From: an uncultured Clostridia bacterium
GTDB lineage: Bacteria; Bacillota; Clostridia; Oscillospirales; Acutalibacteraceae
NCBI GenBank assembly: GCA_947628175.1
Contig: CANQZA010000018.1
Coordinates: 1-35,115 of the forward strand
Direction: 5' to 3'
Length of the DNA stretch: 35,115 nt
This document shows positions 15,113 through 21,964 of the stretch, piece by piece; the stretch's first letter is position 1; each line of letters begins with the position of its first letter. The notes under the pieces are model-generated. The model was given only the letters and a program-made list of their open reading frames with translations. It was not told the DNA's origin and ran no database searches. Position numbers and translations under genes: made by a program.

Positions 15113-16936
15113 ATGTGCGGAATAGCAGGAATTTTAAGCCAATCCATAGATTTAAGAGAAAAAAGACCGATGATTGAAAACATAAGCAAGAGCCTTGAAA
15201 TGAGAGGACCTGATGACAGAGGTGAATATATTACGCAAAGCACGGCGCTGATTCACCGCCGTCTTGCAGTTATTGATCCGCAGCGCGGCTCGCAGCCGAT
15301 GCGCTTTGGCAGATATGTTATAGTATACAACGGCGAGCTTTACAACACGCAGGAAATACGGCACAGCCTCATTTTGCAGGGCTATCATTTTGACACGCAT
15401 TGCGACACGGAGGTAGTTCTCAAGGCATATGACAAGTGGAAAGAGAAAAGCGTTGAAATGCTCAACGGCATTTTTGCGTACGCGGTTTATGATACGCAGG
15501 ACAGCTCCCTCTTTATCGCGCGCGACAGAATAGGCGTCAAGCCGCTTTATTATTCACAGGTCAAAGGGATATTTGCTTTTGCGAGCAGAATAAAAAGCCT
15601 TTTATGTATACCGCAGATACGACCTGTTGTGGACGAGAACGGGCTCAATGAAATTTTTATGCTCGGGCCCGCAAAAACACCCGGCCATGCTGTTTTCAGA
15701 GATATCAAGGAGCTTTTGCCCGCACATTATCTTATCTATAAAGACGAAAAGATAACCGTAAAAGAATATTGGACTCTTGATGCTTATGAGAACAGGGAAA
15801 CAGTTGAGGAAGCGGTAGAGCATACACACTGGCTTGTAAAGGACTCAATTGAACGGCAGCTTGTTTCCGATGTCGCGCTGGCAACCTTTTTAAGCGGGGG
15901 TCTTGATTCGTCAATCATATCAAAGATTGCATCCGACCGTTATAAAGCGGACGGCAAAATTCTCGACACCTATTCCGTTGATTATACGGACAACGATATT
16001 TATTTTAAAAAAAGCCTGTTTCAGCCGAACAAGGATTCGGATTATATTGACCTTATTTCAGAGGCAATCGGATCCAATCATCATAATATTGTGCTCGATA
16101 ACAGTGCGGTTGCAGATGCTCTTTCGGATTCCGCGATAGCGAGAGGTGTGCCCGGATTTGCCGATGTTGATTCGTCACTTCTTTTATTCTGCAAAGAGGT
16201 AAAAAAGAACTTCACCGTCTGCCTTTCAGGTGAGTGTGCGGATGAGATTTTCGGAGGATATCCGTGGTATCACAGAAAGGAAATCCTTTTTGAGGAATGC
16301 TTCCCGTGGTCTCGTTCTACGGATGTGAGACGCAGTATTCTCAGAGACGGCTTTTTAAAAAACGGTGAGGAGTATATGTCAAACGCGTATAGCCGGACCG
16401 TCGAGAAAACATCATACCTTGACGGCGAAAGTGCGCTTGAACGGCGTATGCGGGAGATGTTTATTCTGAATCTCAACTGGTTTATGCAGACTCTCCTTTC
16501 AAGAAAGGATGTTATGAGCATGGAATCCTCGCTTGAGGTGAGAGTCCCGTTTTGTGATTACAGGCTTGTGGAATATGCGTATAATCTTCCGTGGGCATTA
16601 AAAGCGCTTGAGGGCAGAGAAAAGGGAATACTAAGAAAAGCATTTGAAAACGAGCTGCCACAGGAAATCGTATGGCGCAAAAAAAGTCCGTACCCGAAAA
16701 CACACAATCCCGTCTATTTTAAGCGTGTATGCGAGCTTGCAGAGCAGGCGCTGCGGGATAGAGGCTGTCCTCTTTATGATATGCTCAATATTGAAAATGT
16801 AAGAAAATTGATGGAAAATCCCGACGCGCTCACAGAGCCGTGGTACGGTCAGCTTATGCGCGCGCCGCAGGTAATTGCATATATTTATCAGATATATGTA
16901 TGGATTCAGGATTACAAGGTTGAGTTTGCGCTTTGA
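15113..16936 (+). CDS. asnB: Asparagine synthetase B, glutamine-hydrolysing
   Basis: A 607-residue two-domain enzyme making asparagine from aspartate, ATP and glutamine. The start is fixed at the ATG at 15113 because maturation must expose Cys2 (M-C-G-I-A-G-I) as the glutaminase nucleophile; GAGGTGA lies upstream. The N-terminal Ntn amidotransferase shows R-G-P-D-D-R-G (31-37) and Y-N-G-E-L-Y-N (72-78). The synthetase domain carries the ATP pyrophosphatase loop S-G-G-L-D-S-S (261-267), and 'LEVRVPFCDYRLVEYA' lies towards the end. It is monocistronic in appearance: the teichoic operon terminator lies before it, TATAAT at 15089-15094 could serve as a -10 (no good -35 seen), and 287 nt separate it from the next gene. 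Confidence 0.93.
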   Translation: MCGIAGILSQSIDLREKRPMIENISKSLEMRGPDDRGEYITQSTALIHRRLAVIDPQRGSQPMRFGRYVIVYNGELYNTQEIRHSLILQGYHFDTHCDTEVVLKAYDKWKEKSVEMLNGIFAYAVYDTQDSSLFIARDRIGVKPLYYSQVKGIFAFASRIKSLLCIPQIRPVVDENGLNEIFMLGPAKTPGHAVFRDIKELLPAHYLIYKDEKITVKEYWTLDAYENRETVEEAVEHTHWLVKDSIERQLVSDVALATFLSGGLDSSIISKIASDRYKADGKILDTYSVDYTDNDIYFKKSLFQPNKDSDYIDLISEAIGSNHHNIVLDNSAVADALSDSAIARGVPGFADVDSSLLLFCKEVKKNFTVCLSGECADEIFGGYPWYHRKEILFEECFPWSRSTDVRRSILRDGFLKNGEEYMSNAYSRTVEKTSYLDGESALERRMREMFILNLNWFMQTLLSRKDVMSMESSLEVRVPFCDYRLVEYAYNLPWALKALEGREKGILRKAFENELPQEIVWRKKSPYPKTHNPVYFKRVCELAEQALRDRGCPLYDMLNIENVRKLMENPDALTEPWYGQLMRAPQVIAYIYQIYVWIQDYKVEFAL

Positions 16937-17043
16937 GTGTGATATACTGGAAACAGAAAACAAAAAAGGACTTAGTGTGATTTTCTCGCTTAGTCGATTA
17001 TATAGCCAGTTGAGGTAGCCAAAATTTACCTGTTCAACAGCAC

Positions 17044-17133
17044 TTAAATTTTGACCTCTGCCAGTTTTTTTGCTTCCTGTTTCCCGCCCTGTGAGCGGTC
17101 GCAAACGAACTCCTCAAAACTTGCCTGCGGCAT
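17044..17133 (-). pseudogene. Short coding remnant or dispersed-repeat ORF, 29 residues
   Basis: Within the 287-nt gap after asnB the minus strand holds an in-frame peptide ending A-E-V-K-I-stop and containing 'ASFEEFVCDRSQGGKQEAKK'. The frame is open a few codons further upstream. It has no ribosome-binding site and no neighbour on that strand. It looks like a leftover of a longer gene or part of an intergenic repeat family. I cannot assign a family. Confidence 0.3.
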
Positions 17134-17167
17134 ATTTTGAGATGGCGAATTCCAACTATACGCCTTA

Positions 17168-17217
17168 TCCGGCTACATTGGGTGTATAGGATGTATAATT
17201 TACTGTCTGTAGCCGGA
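17168..17217 (+). promoter_or_regulatory. Inverted repeat flanking a TATAAT box before the nitroreductase
   Basis: TCCGGCTACA (17168-17177) and TGTAGCCGGA (17208-17217) form a perfect 10-bp inverted repeat with a 30-nt interval holding a consensus -10 TATAAT (17194-17199). The left arm occupies the expected -35 place and the right arm the start site and the ribosome-binding site. It could be an operator pair or, if transcribed, a hairpin hiding the start. Confidence 0.45.
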
Positions 17218-17223
17218 AAGGCT

Positions 17224-18024
17224 ATGGAAATTAAAATGACGAATGAGCAGTATATAAAGGCGATTGAAATGCGCCGTTCAAGAAGAACATATATGCCGCA
17301 TGCGCTTGACGATACCTCTATGCAGGCGGTTAAAAATATGGTTGATATTGTGAACAAGGCAGCGGGAGTCAACTTTATTTTTATTGAGGACGGAACCGCG
17401 CCGTTCACGCTTTTTACAGGTAAATTTTCAATAATTGCCGTATGCGGACCTGATACCGAAAGGGCGAGAATACAGTGCGGCTATTACGGCGAGATGATTG
17501 TTCTTGAATGTGTGTATCACGGGCTCGGGACCTGCTGGGTGAGCGGAACATATAACGAAAACAAGGTATATGAGATGATTCATCTCCCAAAAGAGCTGAG
17601 GCTTTACGGTGTAATCGTTGTAGGCAATGTTAAGGATAAGCTGAGCATTAAGGAAAAAACAATGTACAATGTGACGCACAAGCAGAATAAGCCTTATCAG
17701 AAAATGTTTGAGGTGTGTGACGAAAAGCTGCCGCCTTATTATGAATACGCCATGAAAATGGTTGAAAAAGCTCCCTCCGCTGTCAACAGAAGGCCCGTTC
17801 ATTTTAAATATGAAAAAGGCATTATATCGGGGTATGTTGATGAGCCGTATTCTGACAAGAGCATCGATTTCGGAATTGCTCAGCTTCATTTCAAGCTTGG
17901 CGCTGCCGCAAAGGGACTAAAAGGCGAATGGGATTTTACGGGCAGATTTTGTACCGAGGATAACAAGGTTATAAAATTCCCTGAAAATTTTGAAGAAAAA
18001 GGAAAGGAAAGTAAAAATGAGTAG
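17224..18024 (+). CDS. TM1586-type nitroreductase family protein
   Basis: About 266 residues resembling the putative TM nitroreductase family (PF14512 type), a duplicated, pseudo-symmetric FMN flavoprotein fold in which one chain carries two nitroreductase-like halves. Visible are 'EMRRSRRTYM' near the N-terminus (phosphate-binding arginines), 'ALGTCWV'-like 'GLGTCWVSGTY' at about 100, and 'VEKAPSAVNRRPVHF' opening the second half, with the flavin-contact pattern A-P-S-A-x-N-R-R-P. The physiological substrate is unknown. The start may be the ATG at 17224 or at 17236; the site GGAAAGG is very close to the first. The stop overlaps the next gene by 8 nt. Confidence 0.75.
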   Translation: MEIKMTNEQYIKAIEMRRSRRTYMPHALDDTSMQAVKNMVDIVNKAAGVNFIFIEDGTAPFTLFTGKFSIIAVCGPDTERARIQCGYYGEMIVLECVYHGLGTCWVSGTYNENKVYEMIHLPKELRLYGVIVVGNVKDKLSIKEKTMYNVTHKQNKPYQKMFEVCDEKLPPYYEYAMKMVEKAPSAVNRRPVHFKYEKGIISGYVDEPYSDKSIDFGIAQLHFKLGAAAKGLKGEWDFTGRFCTEDNKVIKFPENFEEKGKESKNE

Positions 18025-18886
18025 TGCAAAAAAATGGTCTAAGAAAAAGAAGATAGCCATTATTGTTTTGTCAGTATTTTTTGTGCTGATATTTCTGGCG
18101 GTAATAGCCGGAGTAATTGCGCTGAATATGTACTGCAAAACCGCCGACTATCAAATCGTTCCGACACAGGAGGGTGTTACGCTTATTGCTCACCGTGGAT
18201 TCCGTGCCGCCGCACCCGAGAACACAACTGCCGCTTTTGAAGAGGCGGGCAAGGCAGGATATTGGGGCGCGGAGTGTGATATTTACAGAACTGCCGACGG
18301 TGTATGGGTTGTTTCGCACGACATAACAACCTACAGAATGATGGATAAATCCGCCTTCATTGAGAAAAAAACATATGATGAGCTGATGACCTACAAGATT
18401 GACAACGGCTCAAATCTTGAAAAATATCCCGATTTGAAATTATGCTCTTTTGAAGAATATCTTGAAATCTGTAAAAAATATAATATGGCAGCCGTTATTG
18501 AGCTCAAGGGCAAAAACAACACCGAGCATTACGACGAGGTTGTAAAGCTTGTTGAGCAGTACGGAGTGGAAGCTGTCTATATTTCCTTTCATTTTGAAAA
18601 CCTGCAAAAAATAAGGGCGCTGAGTGAGGACGATGTCTATTATCTTGTTCAGAAGATTGACGATGAAGCAATAGAGCTTGCCAAATCACTTGAAAACTGC
18701 GGAATAGATTTCAACGGTCAAAAGGAAGAAAATTTTGAAAATTCCGTTATACAAAACTGCATTGACAACGGACTGAAGGTAGGCGCGTGGACGATTAATG
18801 ATACAGAGCTTTTGGAAAAGCTCGTCAACAACAGTGTAACTGTGATAACAACCGACGCCATTACATATTGGGATGTTCAGGTATAA
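18017..18886 (+). CDS. Membrane-anchored glycerophosphodiester phosphodiesterase
   Basis: A 289-residue GDPD-family enzyme releasing glycerol-3-phosphate from glycerophosphodiesters. An N-terminal lysine-rich stretch and one transmembrane helix (about 13-36) place the catalytic domain outside. The active-site signature is complete: L-I-A-H-R-G-F, then P-E-N-T-T-A-A-F, G-A-E-C-D-I-Y with the metal-binding Glu/Asp, V-V-S-H-D, 'AAVIELKGK', and a C-terminal 'VGAWTINDTELL'. The start at 18017 is chosen for the AAAGGAAAGGAAAG upstream and the 8-nt overlap with the nitroreductase. Extracellular location and the teichoic acid operon nearby suggest possible action on glycerophosphate polymers or deacylated lipids. 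Confidence 0.85.
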   Translation: MSSAKKWSKKKKIAIIVLSVFFVLIFLAVIAGVIALNMYCKTADYQIVPTQEGVTLIAHRGFRAAAPENTTAAFEEAGKAGYWGAECDIYRTADGVWVVSHDITTYRMMDKSAFIEKKTYDELMTYKIDNGSNLEKYPDLKLCSFEEYLEICKKYNMAAVIELKGKNNTEHYDEVVKLVEQYGVEAVYISFHFENLQKIRALSEDDVYYLVQKIDDEAIELAKSLENCGIDFNGQKEENFENSVIQNCIDNGLKVGAWTINDTELLEKLVNNSVTVITTDAITYWDVQV

Positions 18887-19211
18887 GGTTTACGCCGCCG
18901 TAAGGCAGATTCCCAGAGGGTATGTCGCGACATATGCCCAGATAGGCGAAATGGTTTCATCAAAAAAAGCTGCAAGAGCGGTAGGCAACGCGCTTCATAT
19001 AAATGCATTCCCTGATAGTACACCCTGTTACAGAGTTGTCAATGCAAAGGGAGAGCTTGCAAAAAACTTCGGCTGCGGCGGAATAGACGAGCAAAAACGC
19101 CGGCTTGAGGCAGACGGCATAGAGGTTATTGCCTATAAAGTTGATCTTAAAAAATATCAATGGAACGGCAGCTTATCATTTGATTCTTGTGATTGCACCG
19201 TTGAATTTTAA
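18873..19211 (+). CDS. MGMT/Ogt-family alkyltransferase-like protein
   Basis: A 112-residue protein equal to the DNA-binding, alkyl-acceptor domain of O6-methylguanine-DNA methyltransferase, without the N-terminal ribonuclease-H-like half. 'IPRGYVATYAQIGEMV' near the start, 'AARAVGNALHIN' (the arginine-finger helix) and the acceptor motif P-C-Y-R-V-V are present. The acceptor Cys is kept, but the usual His of P-C-H-R is Tyr. It therefore differs both from active MGMT (PCHR) and from classical Atl1-type proteins, which lack the Cys. It may still act or may only flag lesions for excision repair. It overlaps the GDPD gene by 14 nt and has no clear ribosome-binding site, so expression by coupling is likely. 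Confidence 0.8.
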   Translation: MFRYKVYAAVRQIPRGYVATYAQIGEMVSSKKAARAVGNALHINAFPDSTPCYRVVNAKGELAKNFGCGGIDEQKRRLEADGIEVIAYKVDLKKYQWNGSLSFDSCDCTVEF

Positions 19212-19229
19212 TTTTCTTAAATTTATGAA
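19201..19229 (+). promoter_or_regulatory. Possible promoter of the M23 gene
   Basis: TTGAAT (19201-19206), 17 bp, TATGAA (19224-19229), overlapping the stop of the MGMT-like gene. Its transcript would begin at the hairpin at 19235. Confidence 0.3.
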
Positions 19230-19234
19230 TAAAA

Positions 19235-19274
19235 AATAACACCTCAGGCAATAATGCTTTTGAGGTGTTATTTT
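19235..19274. terminator. 14-bp perfect hairpin spanning the M23 ribosome-binding site
   Basis: AAAATAACACCTCA pairs exactly with TGAGGTGTTATTTT. On the plus strand it could end the MGMT-like transcript, although it has only four terminal T residues. It also contains the GAGGTG used by the ATG at 19275. On the minus strand it is followed by TTTTTT, but no minus-strand gene is near. Confidence 0.55.
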
Positions 19275-19994
19275 ATGGCGACTAAAGACAAACCAAACAA
19301 TAAAAATCTGAGAGCTCTTTTTTCGGTTATATGCCTTTGCATAATTGCTCTGGGACTTATCGTGTATTTCTCGACACAGAGTGCTGATACCACAAAAGTT
19401 AATGAGGCGACGACACTTGCGCAGACGACTGAAGTTCAAAAAAGGGTAACGGTTAAGGATACTACCGAAAAGAAAACCGTGCAGAGTGAAAAGACGACGA
19501 AATCCGCAGGCAAAACAACAACTGCCGCAAAGGAAAAAACCACGGAAAAGGCTACCATGCAGGCAGGCGATACAAATACGCCTTATAAATCATTTTACAA
19601 ATATCCCTGCCGGGAAACAGTCGTTTCAGGCTACAGTGAGGAGCTTGTCAGAAACGATACCATGGGCGATTATCGTGCGCATACCGCAGTGGATTTCAAG
19701 TGTGACGCAGGTGAAAAAATAGTGGCAATAAATGACGGACTTGTCCTTTCCGTCACCAAGGATAATTTGCTTGGAAATATTATTGAGATTGACCATGGCG
19801 GCAAGCTTGTTGCGAGATACTGCGGTCTGGATACGGTGCATGTTTCAAAGGGCGACTATGTAACAATCGGACAGACTGTCGGCACTGCCGGTTCCGTTCC
19901 TTTTGAAGCAAGCGGTGAAACGCATATTCATTTTGAAACAAGGCTTGACGGAAAACTTGTGAATCCTCTTGATGTAATGGGAAAAAGTGAATAG
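19275..19994 (+). CDS. Membrane-anchored M23-family protein, SpoIIQ-like
   Basis: A 239-residue protein with one N-terminal transmembrane helix (about 13-33), a Thr/Lys-rich linker (about 36-98) and a LytM/M23 domain (about 115-235). The zinc motif H136-x-x-x-D140 and the H217-x-H219 pair are present, whereas the catalytic His usually found in a Y-x-H-L motif is Gly (Y-C-G-L). That architecture fits SpoIIQ, the forespore partner of SpoIIIAH, in which the zinc site is often kept but endopeptidase activity is doubtful. The ATG at 19275 follows GAGGTG; an upstream in-frame ATG at 19254 lies inside the hairpin. It is followed by a terminator and is probably monocistronic. Assignment to SpoIIQ rests on architecture alone. 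Confidence 0.7.
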   Translation: MATKDKPNNKNLRALFSVICLCIIALGLIVYFSTQSADTTKVNEATTLAQTTEVQKRVTVKDTTEKKTVQSEKTTKSAGKTTTAAKEKTTEKATMQAGDTNTPYKSFYKYPCRETVVSGYSEELVRNDTMGDYRAHTAVDFKCDAGEKIVAINDGLVLSVTKDNLLGNIIEIDHGGKLVARYCGLDTVHVSKGDYVTIGQTVGTAGSVPFEASGETHIHFETRLDGKLVNPLDVMGKSE

Positions 19995-20012
19995 AGAAAA
20001 GGATTTAAAAAA

Positions 20013-20059
20013 GAAAACGAAAGCGGCTTGATTTGCAAGCCGTTTTCTATTTTACTTCG
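20013..20059 (+). terminator. Terminator after the M23 gene
   Basis: CGGCTTG/CAAGCCG with an ATTTG loop, extended by GAAAA/TTTTC across a bulge, followed by TATTTTACTT. Confidence 0.6.
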
Positions 20060-20116
20060 CAGTTTTCAACAGCATAGTCAACGCGTATATTTATCATTTA
20101 TTTCTTGAACGGTTAG

Positions 20117-20218
20117 GAAGTCGGAATCCGTACCTATAATACAGTTAAGGTAAACGGAAAGCGTACAAAAATGTATTCTTCGTGGTCAAAGGTTAAAATG
20201 GTTATAACAAAGAAATAG
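20117..20218 (+). pseudogene. C-terminal remnant of a fibronectin-III-like surface protein
   Basis: A 33-residue open frame ending in TAG reads V-G-I-R-T-Y-N-T-V-K-V-N-G-K-R-T and then Y-S-S-W-S-K-V-K. This is the pattern of the last two strands of Fn3 domains in clostridial secreted proteins. It has no start codon, no ribosome-binding site, and an in-frame TAG immediately upstream, so only the tail of a former gene is left. It lies in the 378-nt gap between the M23 gene and the phage-like operon, where apart from two terminators and an operator-like repeat I see nothing else. Confidence 0.5.
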
Positions 20219-20273
20219 AACGGCATTTTTATGCACTATAACTGAATAAGCAAAAATATTTTGCTGAATTTAA

Positions 20274-20313
20274 GGGAATTTATGCACAATTTGTGCATAA
20301 ATTCCCTCTTTTT
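20274..20313 (+). terminator. Strong hairpin with T-run upstream of the phage-like operon
   Basis: A perfect 15-bp inverted repeat (20274-20288 with 20292-20306, loop ATT) followed by TCTTTTT. It insulates the phage-like operon from upstream transcription. Confidence 0.75.
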
Positions 20314-20323
20314 CGTCTATTAG

Positions 20324-20347
20324 TGCAGGGACTTTTTATTACCTGCA
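20324..20347 (+). promoter_or_regulatory. Inverted repeat TGCAGG-N12-CCTGCA before the phage-like operon
   Basis: Perfect 6-bp arms with a 12-bp interval lie between the upstream terminator and the first phage gene, where the promoter must be. No convincing sigma-A hexamer pair is visible, so an activator or another sigma factor may be needed. Confidence 0.35.
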
Positions 20348-20372
20348 ATATACCGGTTTTGGAGATGGTTTT

Positions 20373-20708
20373 ATGACACGGAGGAAAAAGGTTACACAAA
20401 AGGAGGTCTGCGAAGGCTTGAGGCGCCTTGCCTTTGGAGAAATAACAGACGCAGTTTCGCTCCTTTTTGAATCTGAGGAAAAAATACTCGAAACCCTGCC
20501 GCAGCTTAATCTTTTTAATGTCAGCGAGATAAAGAGGCCAAAGGGCGGAGGAATGGAAATTAAATTTTTCGACAGGCTGAAGGCTCTTGATAAATTACGG
20601 GAAGTTATATCTGCCGACAGTGAAAAATCTTCTGTATCCTTTTATGACGCACTTGAAAAAAGTGCTTCGGGTGCGGAGAGTATTTATAAGGATGATGAAG
20701 ATGAGTAG
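20373..20708 (+). CDS. Phage terminase small subunit-like protein
   Basis: A 111-residue protein with a basic N-terminus, a helical region, and a central motif 'GGMEIKFFDRLKALDKL' like the C-terminal part of PBSX XtmA-type small terminases (I-K-F-F-D-x-L-K-A). It lacks the usual N-terminal helix-turn-helix length, being shorter than most (about 150-250). It would recognise DNA and stimulate the ATPase of the large subunit, encoded immediately downstream with an 8-nt overlap. GGAGATGG precedes the ATG. It is the first gene of the operon. Confidence 0.7.
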   Translation: MTRRKKVTQKEVCEGLRRLAFGEITDAVSLLFESEEKILETLPQLNLFNVSEIKRPKGGGMEIKFFDRLKALDKLREVISADSEKSSVSFYDALEKSASGAESIYKDDEDE

Positions 20709-21960
20709 CTTTATTCCTTTTTCAAAAAAGCAGCTTGCAGTTCTTACATGGTGGTGCAAAAACAGCAGTGTCAAGGACAAAAACGGAATCATATGCGACG
20801 GCGCCGTTCGTTCGGGCAAAACGCTTTGCATGAGCATTTCCTTTGTGAGCTGGGCGTTTTACCATTTCGGCGACGCGTCATTTGCCATATGCGGCAAGAC
20901 GGTTGCCTCCCTGAGACGAAATGTGATAACGCCGCTTATCCCTGCGCTTAAATCGCTCGGATTTTCATGTGATTATAAAATCAGCAGAAATCTGTTGAAA
21001 ATTACAAAGGGTCGGATTGAAAACAGATTTTATCTTTTCGGCGGAAGAGACGAATCATCCGCGTCTTTGATACAGGGTATGACCCTGTGCGGCGTGATGC
21101 TTGACGAGGTGGCGCTTATGCCGCGGTCCTTTGTTGAGCAGGCACTTGCCAGATGCTCTGCCGAAAATGCCAAATATTTTTTTAACTGCAATCCTGAGCA
21201 TCCCTACCATTGGTTTTATATTGAGTGGATAAAAAAATATAAGGAAAAAAATGTTCTTTACATACATTTTTCAATGGAGGATAACCCTTCACTTTCAAAA
21301 GCAGTTATAAACCGGTATAAAAGTCTTTATTCGGGCGCCTTCTATCAGCGGTTTGTTGAGGGGAAATGGGTATCGGCACAGGGGTTGGTTTACCCGATGT
21401 TTGACACGCAAAGGCATATTAAAAAACCGCGCTTGAATATGAACAGATATTATCTGTCCTGTGACTACGGAACGGTAAATCCCTTTTCCCTCGGGCTGTG
21501 GGGAGAGGGAAATGACGGCTGGTACAGGATTGATGAATATTATCATTCAAGCCGTGATGCGGGAATTCAGCTTACCGACGAGGAATATTACGGTGCGGTT
21601 AAAAAACTTGCGCAGGGTAAAAAAATAGAGGCCTTAATTATAGACCCGTCTGCCGCATCTTTTATTCAGACCGTTATGCGGCATAATGAATTCAGGGTTA
21701 TCAAAGCGGATAATGATGTGATGTCGGGGATTAACCGTGTATGTCAGGCATTAAAAAACGATGAGATTTTTATTGCACCAAACTGCCGTGACACAATCCG
21801 TGAGTTTTCACAGTACCGCTGGGATGACAGTATAAAAAAAGACGCTCCGAAAAAAGAAAATGACCACGCAATGGATGATATAAGGTACTTCGTCTCAACA
21901 GTAATAAAAGATGGGCCGTCTGCCGATTCTTTTATCTCCATTGCAGTAGAAAGGAAATGA
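20701..21960 (+). CDS. Phage terminase large subunit (PBSX/XtmB type)
   Basis: A 419-residue DNA-packaging motor. Walker A-like D-G-A-V-R-S-G-K-T is at 33-41 and the Walker B-like 'GVMLDEVALM' has Asp-Glu at 135-136. The C-terminal RNase H-like nuclease has acidic clusters in S-C-D-Y-G-T, 'LIIDPSAASF' and D-H-A-M-D-D. All catalytic landmarks of both domains look intact, so packaging competence is plausible. ATG at 20701 is chosen: AAGGA lies 8 nt upstream and the frame overlaps the small-subunit stop. Confidence 0.9.
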   Translation: MSSFIPFSKKQLAVLTWWCKNSSVKDKNGIICDGAVRSGKTLCMSISFVSWAFYHFGDASFAICGKTVASLRRNVITPLIPALKSLGFSCDYKISRNLLKITKGRIENRFYLFGGRDESSASLIQGMTLCGVMLDEVALMPRSFVEQALARCSAENAKYFFNCNPEHPYHWFYIEWIKKYKEKNVLYIHFSMEDNPSLSKAVINRYKSLYSGAFYQRFVEGKWVSAQGLVYPMFDTQRHIKKPRLNMNRYYLSCDYGTVNPFSLGLWGEGNDGWYRIDEYYHSSRDAGIQLTDEEYYGAVKKLAQGKKIEALIIDPSAASFIQTVMRHNEFRVIKADNDVMSGINRVCQALKNDEIFIAPNCRDTIREFSQYRWDDSIKKDAPKKENDHAMDDIRYFVSTVIKDGPSADSFISIAVERK

Positions 21961-21964
21961 GGCT

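Noticed and set aside
20293-20323. Sigma-G promoter before the phage-like operon (TGCATA at 20294)
   Set aside because: The TGCATA is part of the terminator stem and no CATnnTA-like -10 lies at the right distance.
20587-20700. Longer N-terminus for the large terminase from an ATG at 20587
   Set aside because: It would lie inside the small-subunit gene; the ATG at 20701 has the better spacing and begins where such proteins begin.
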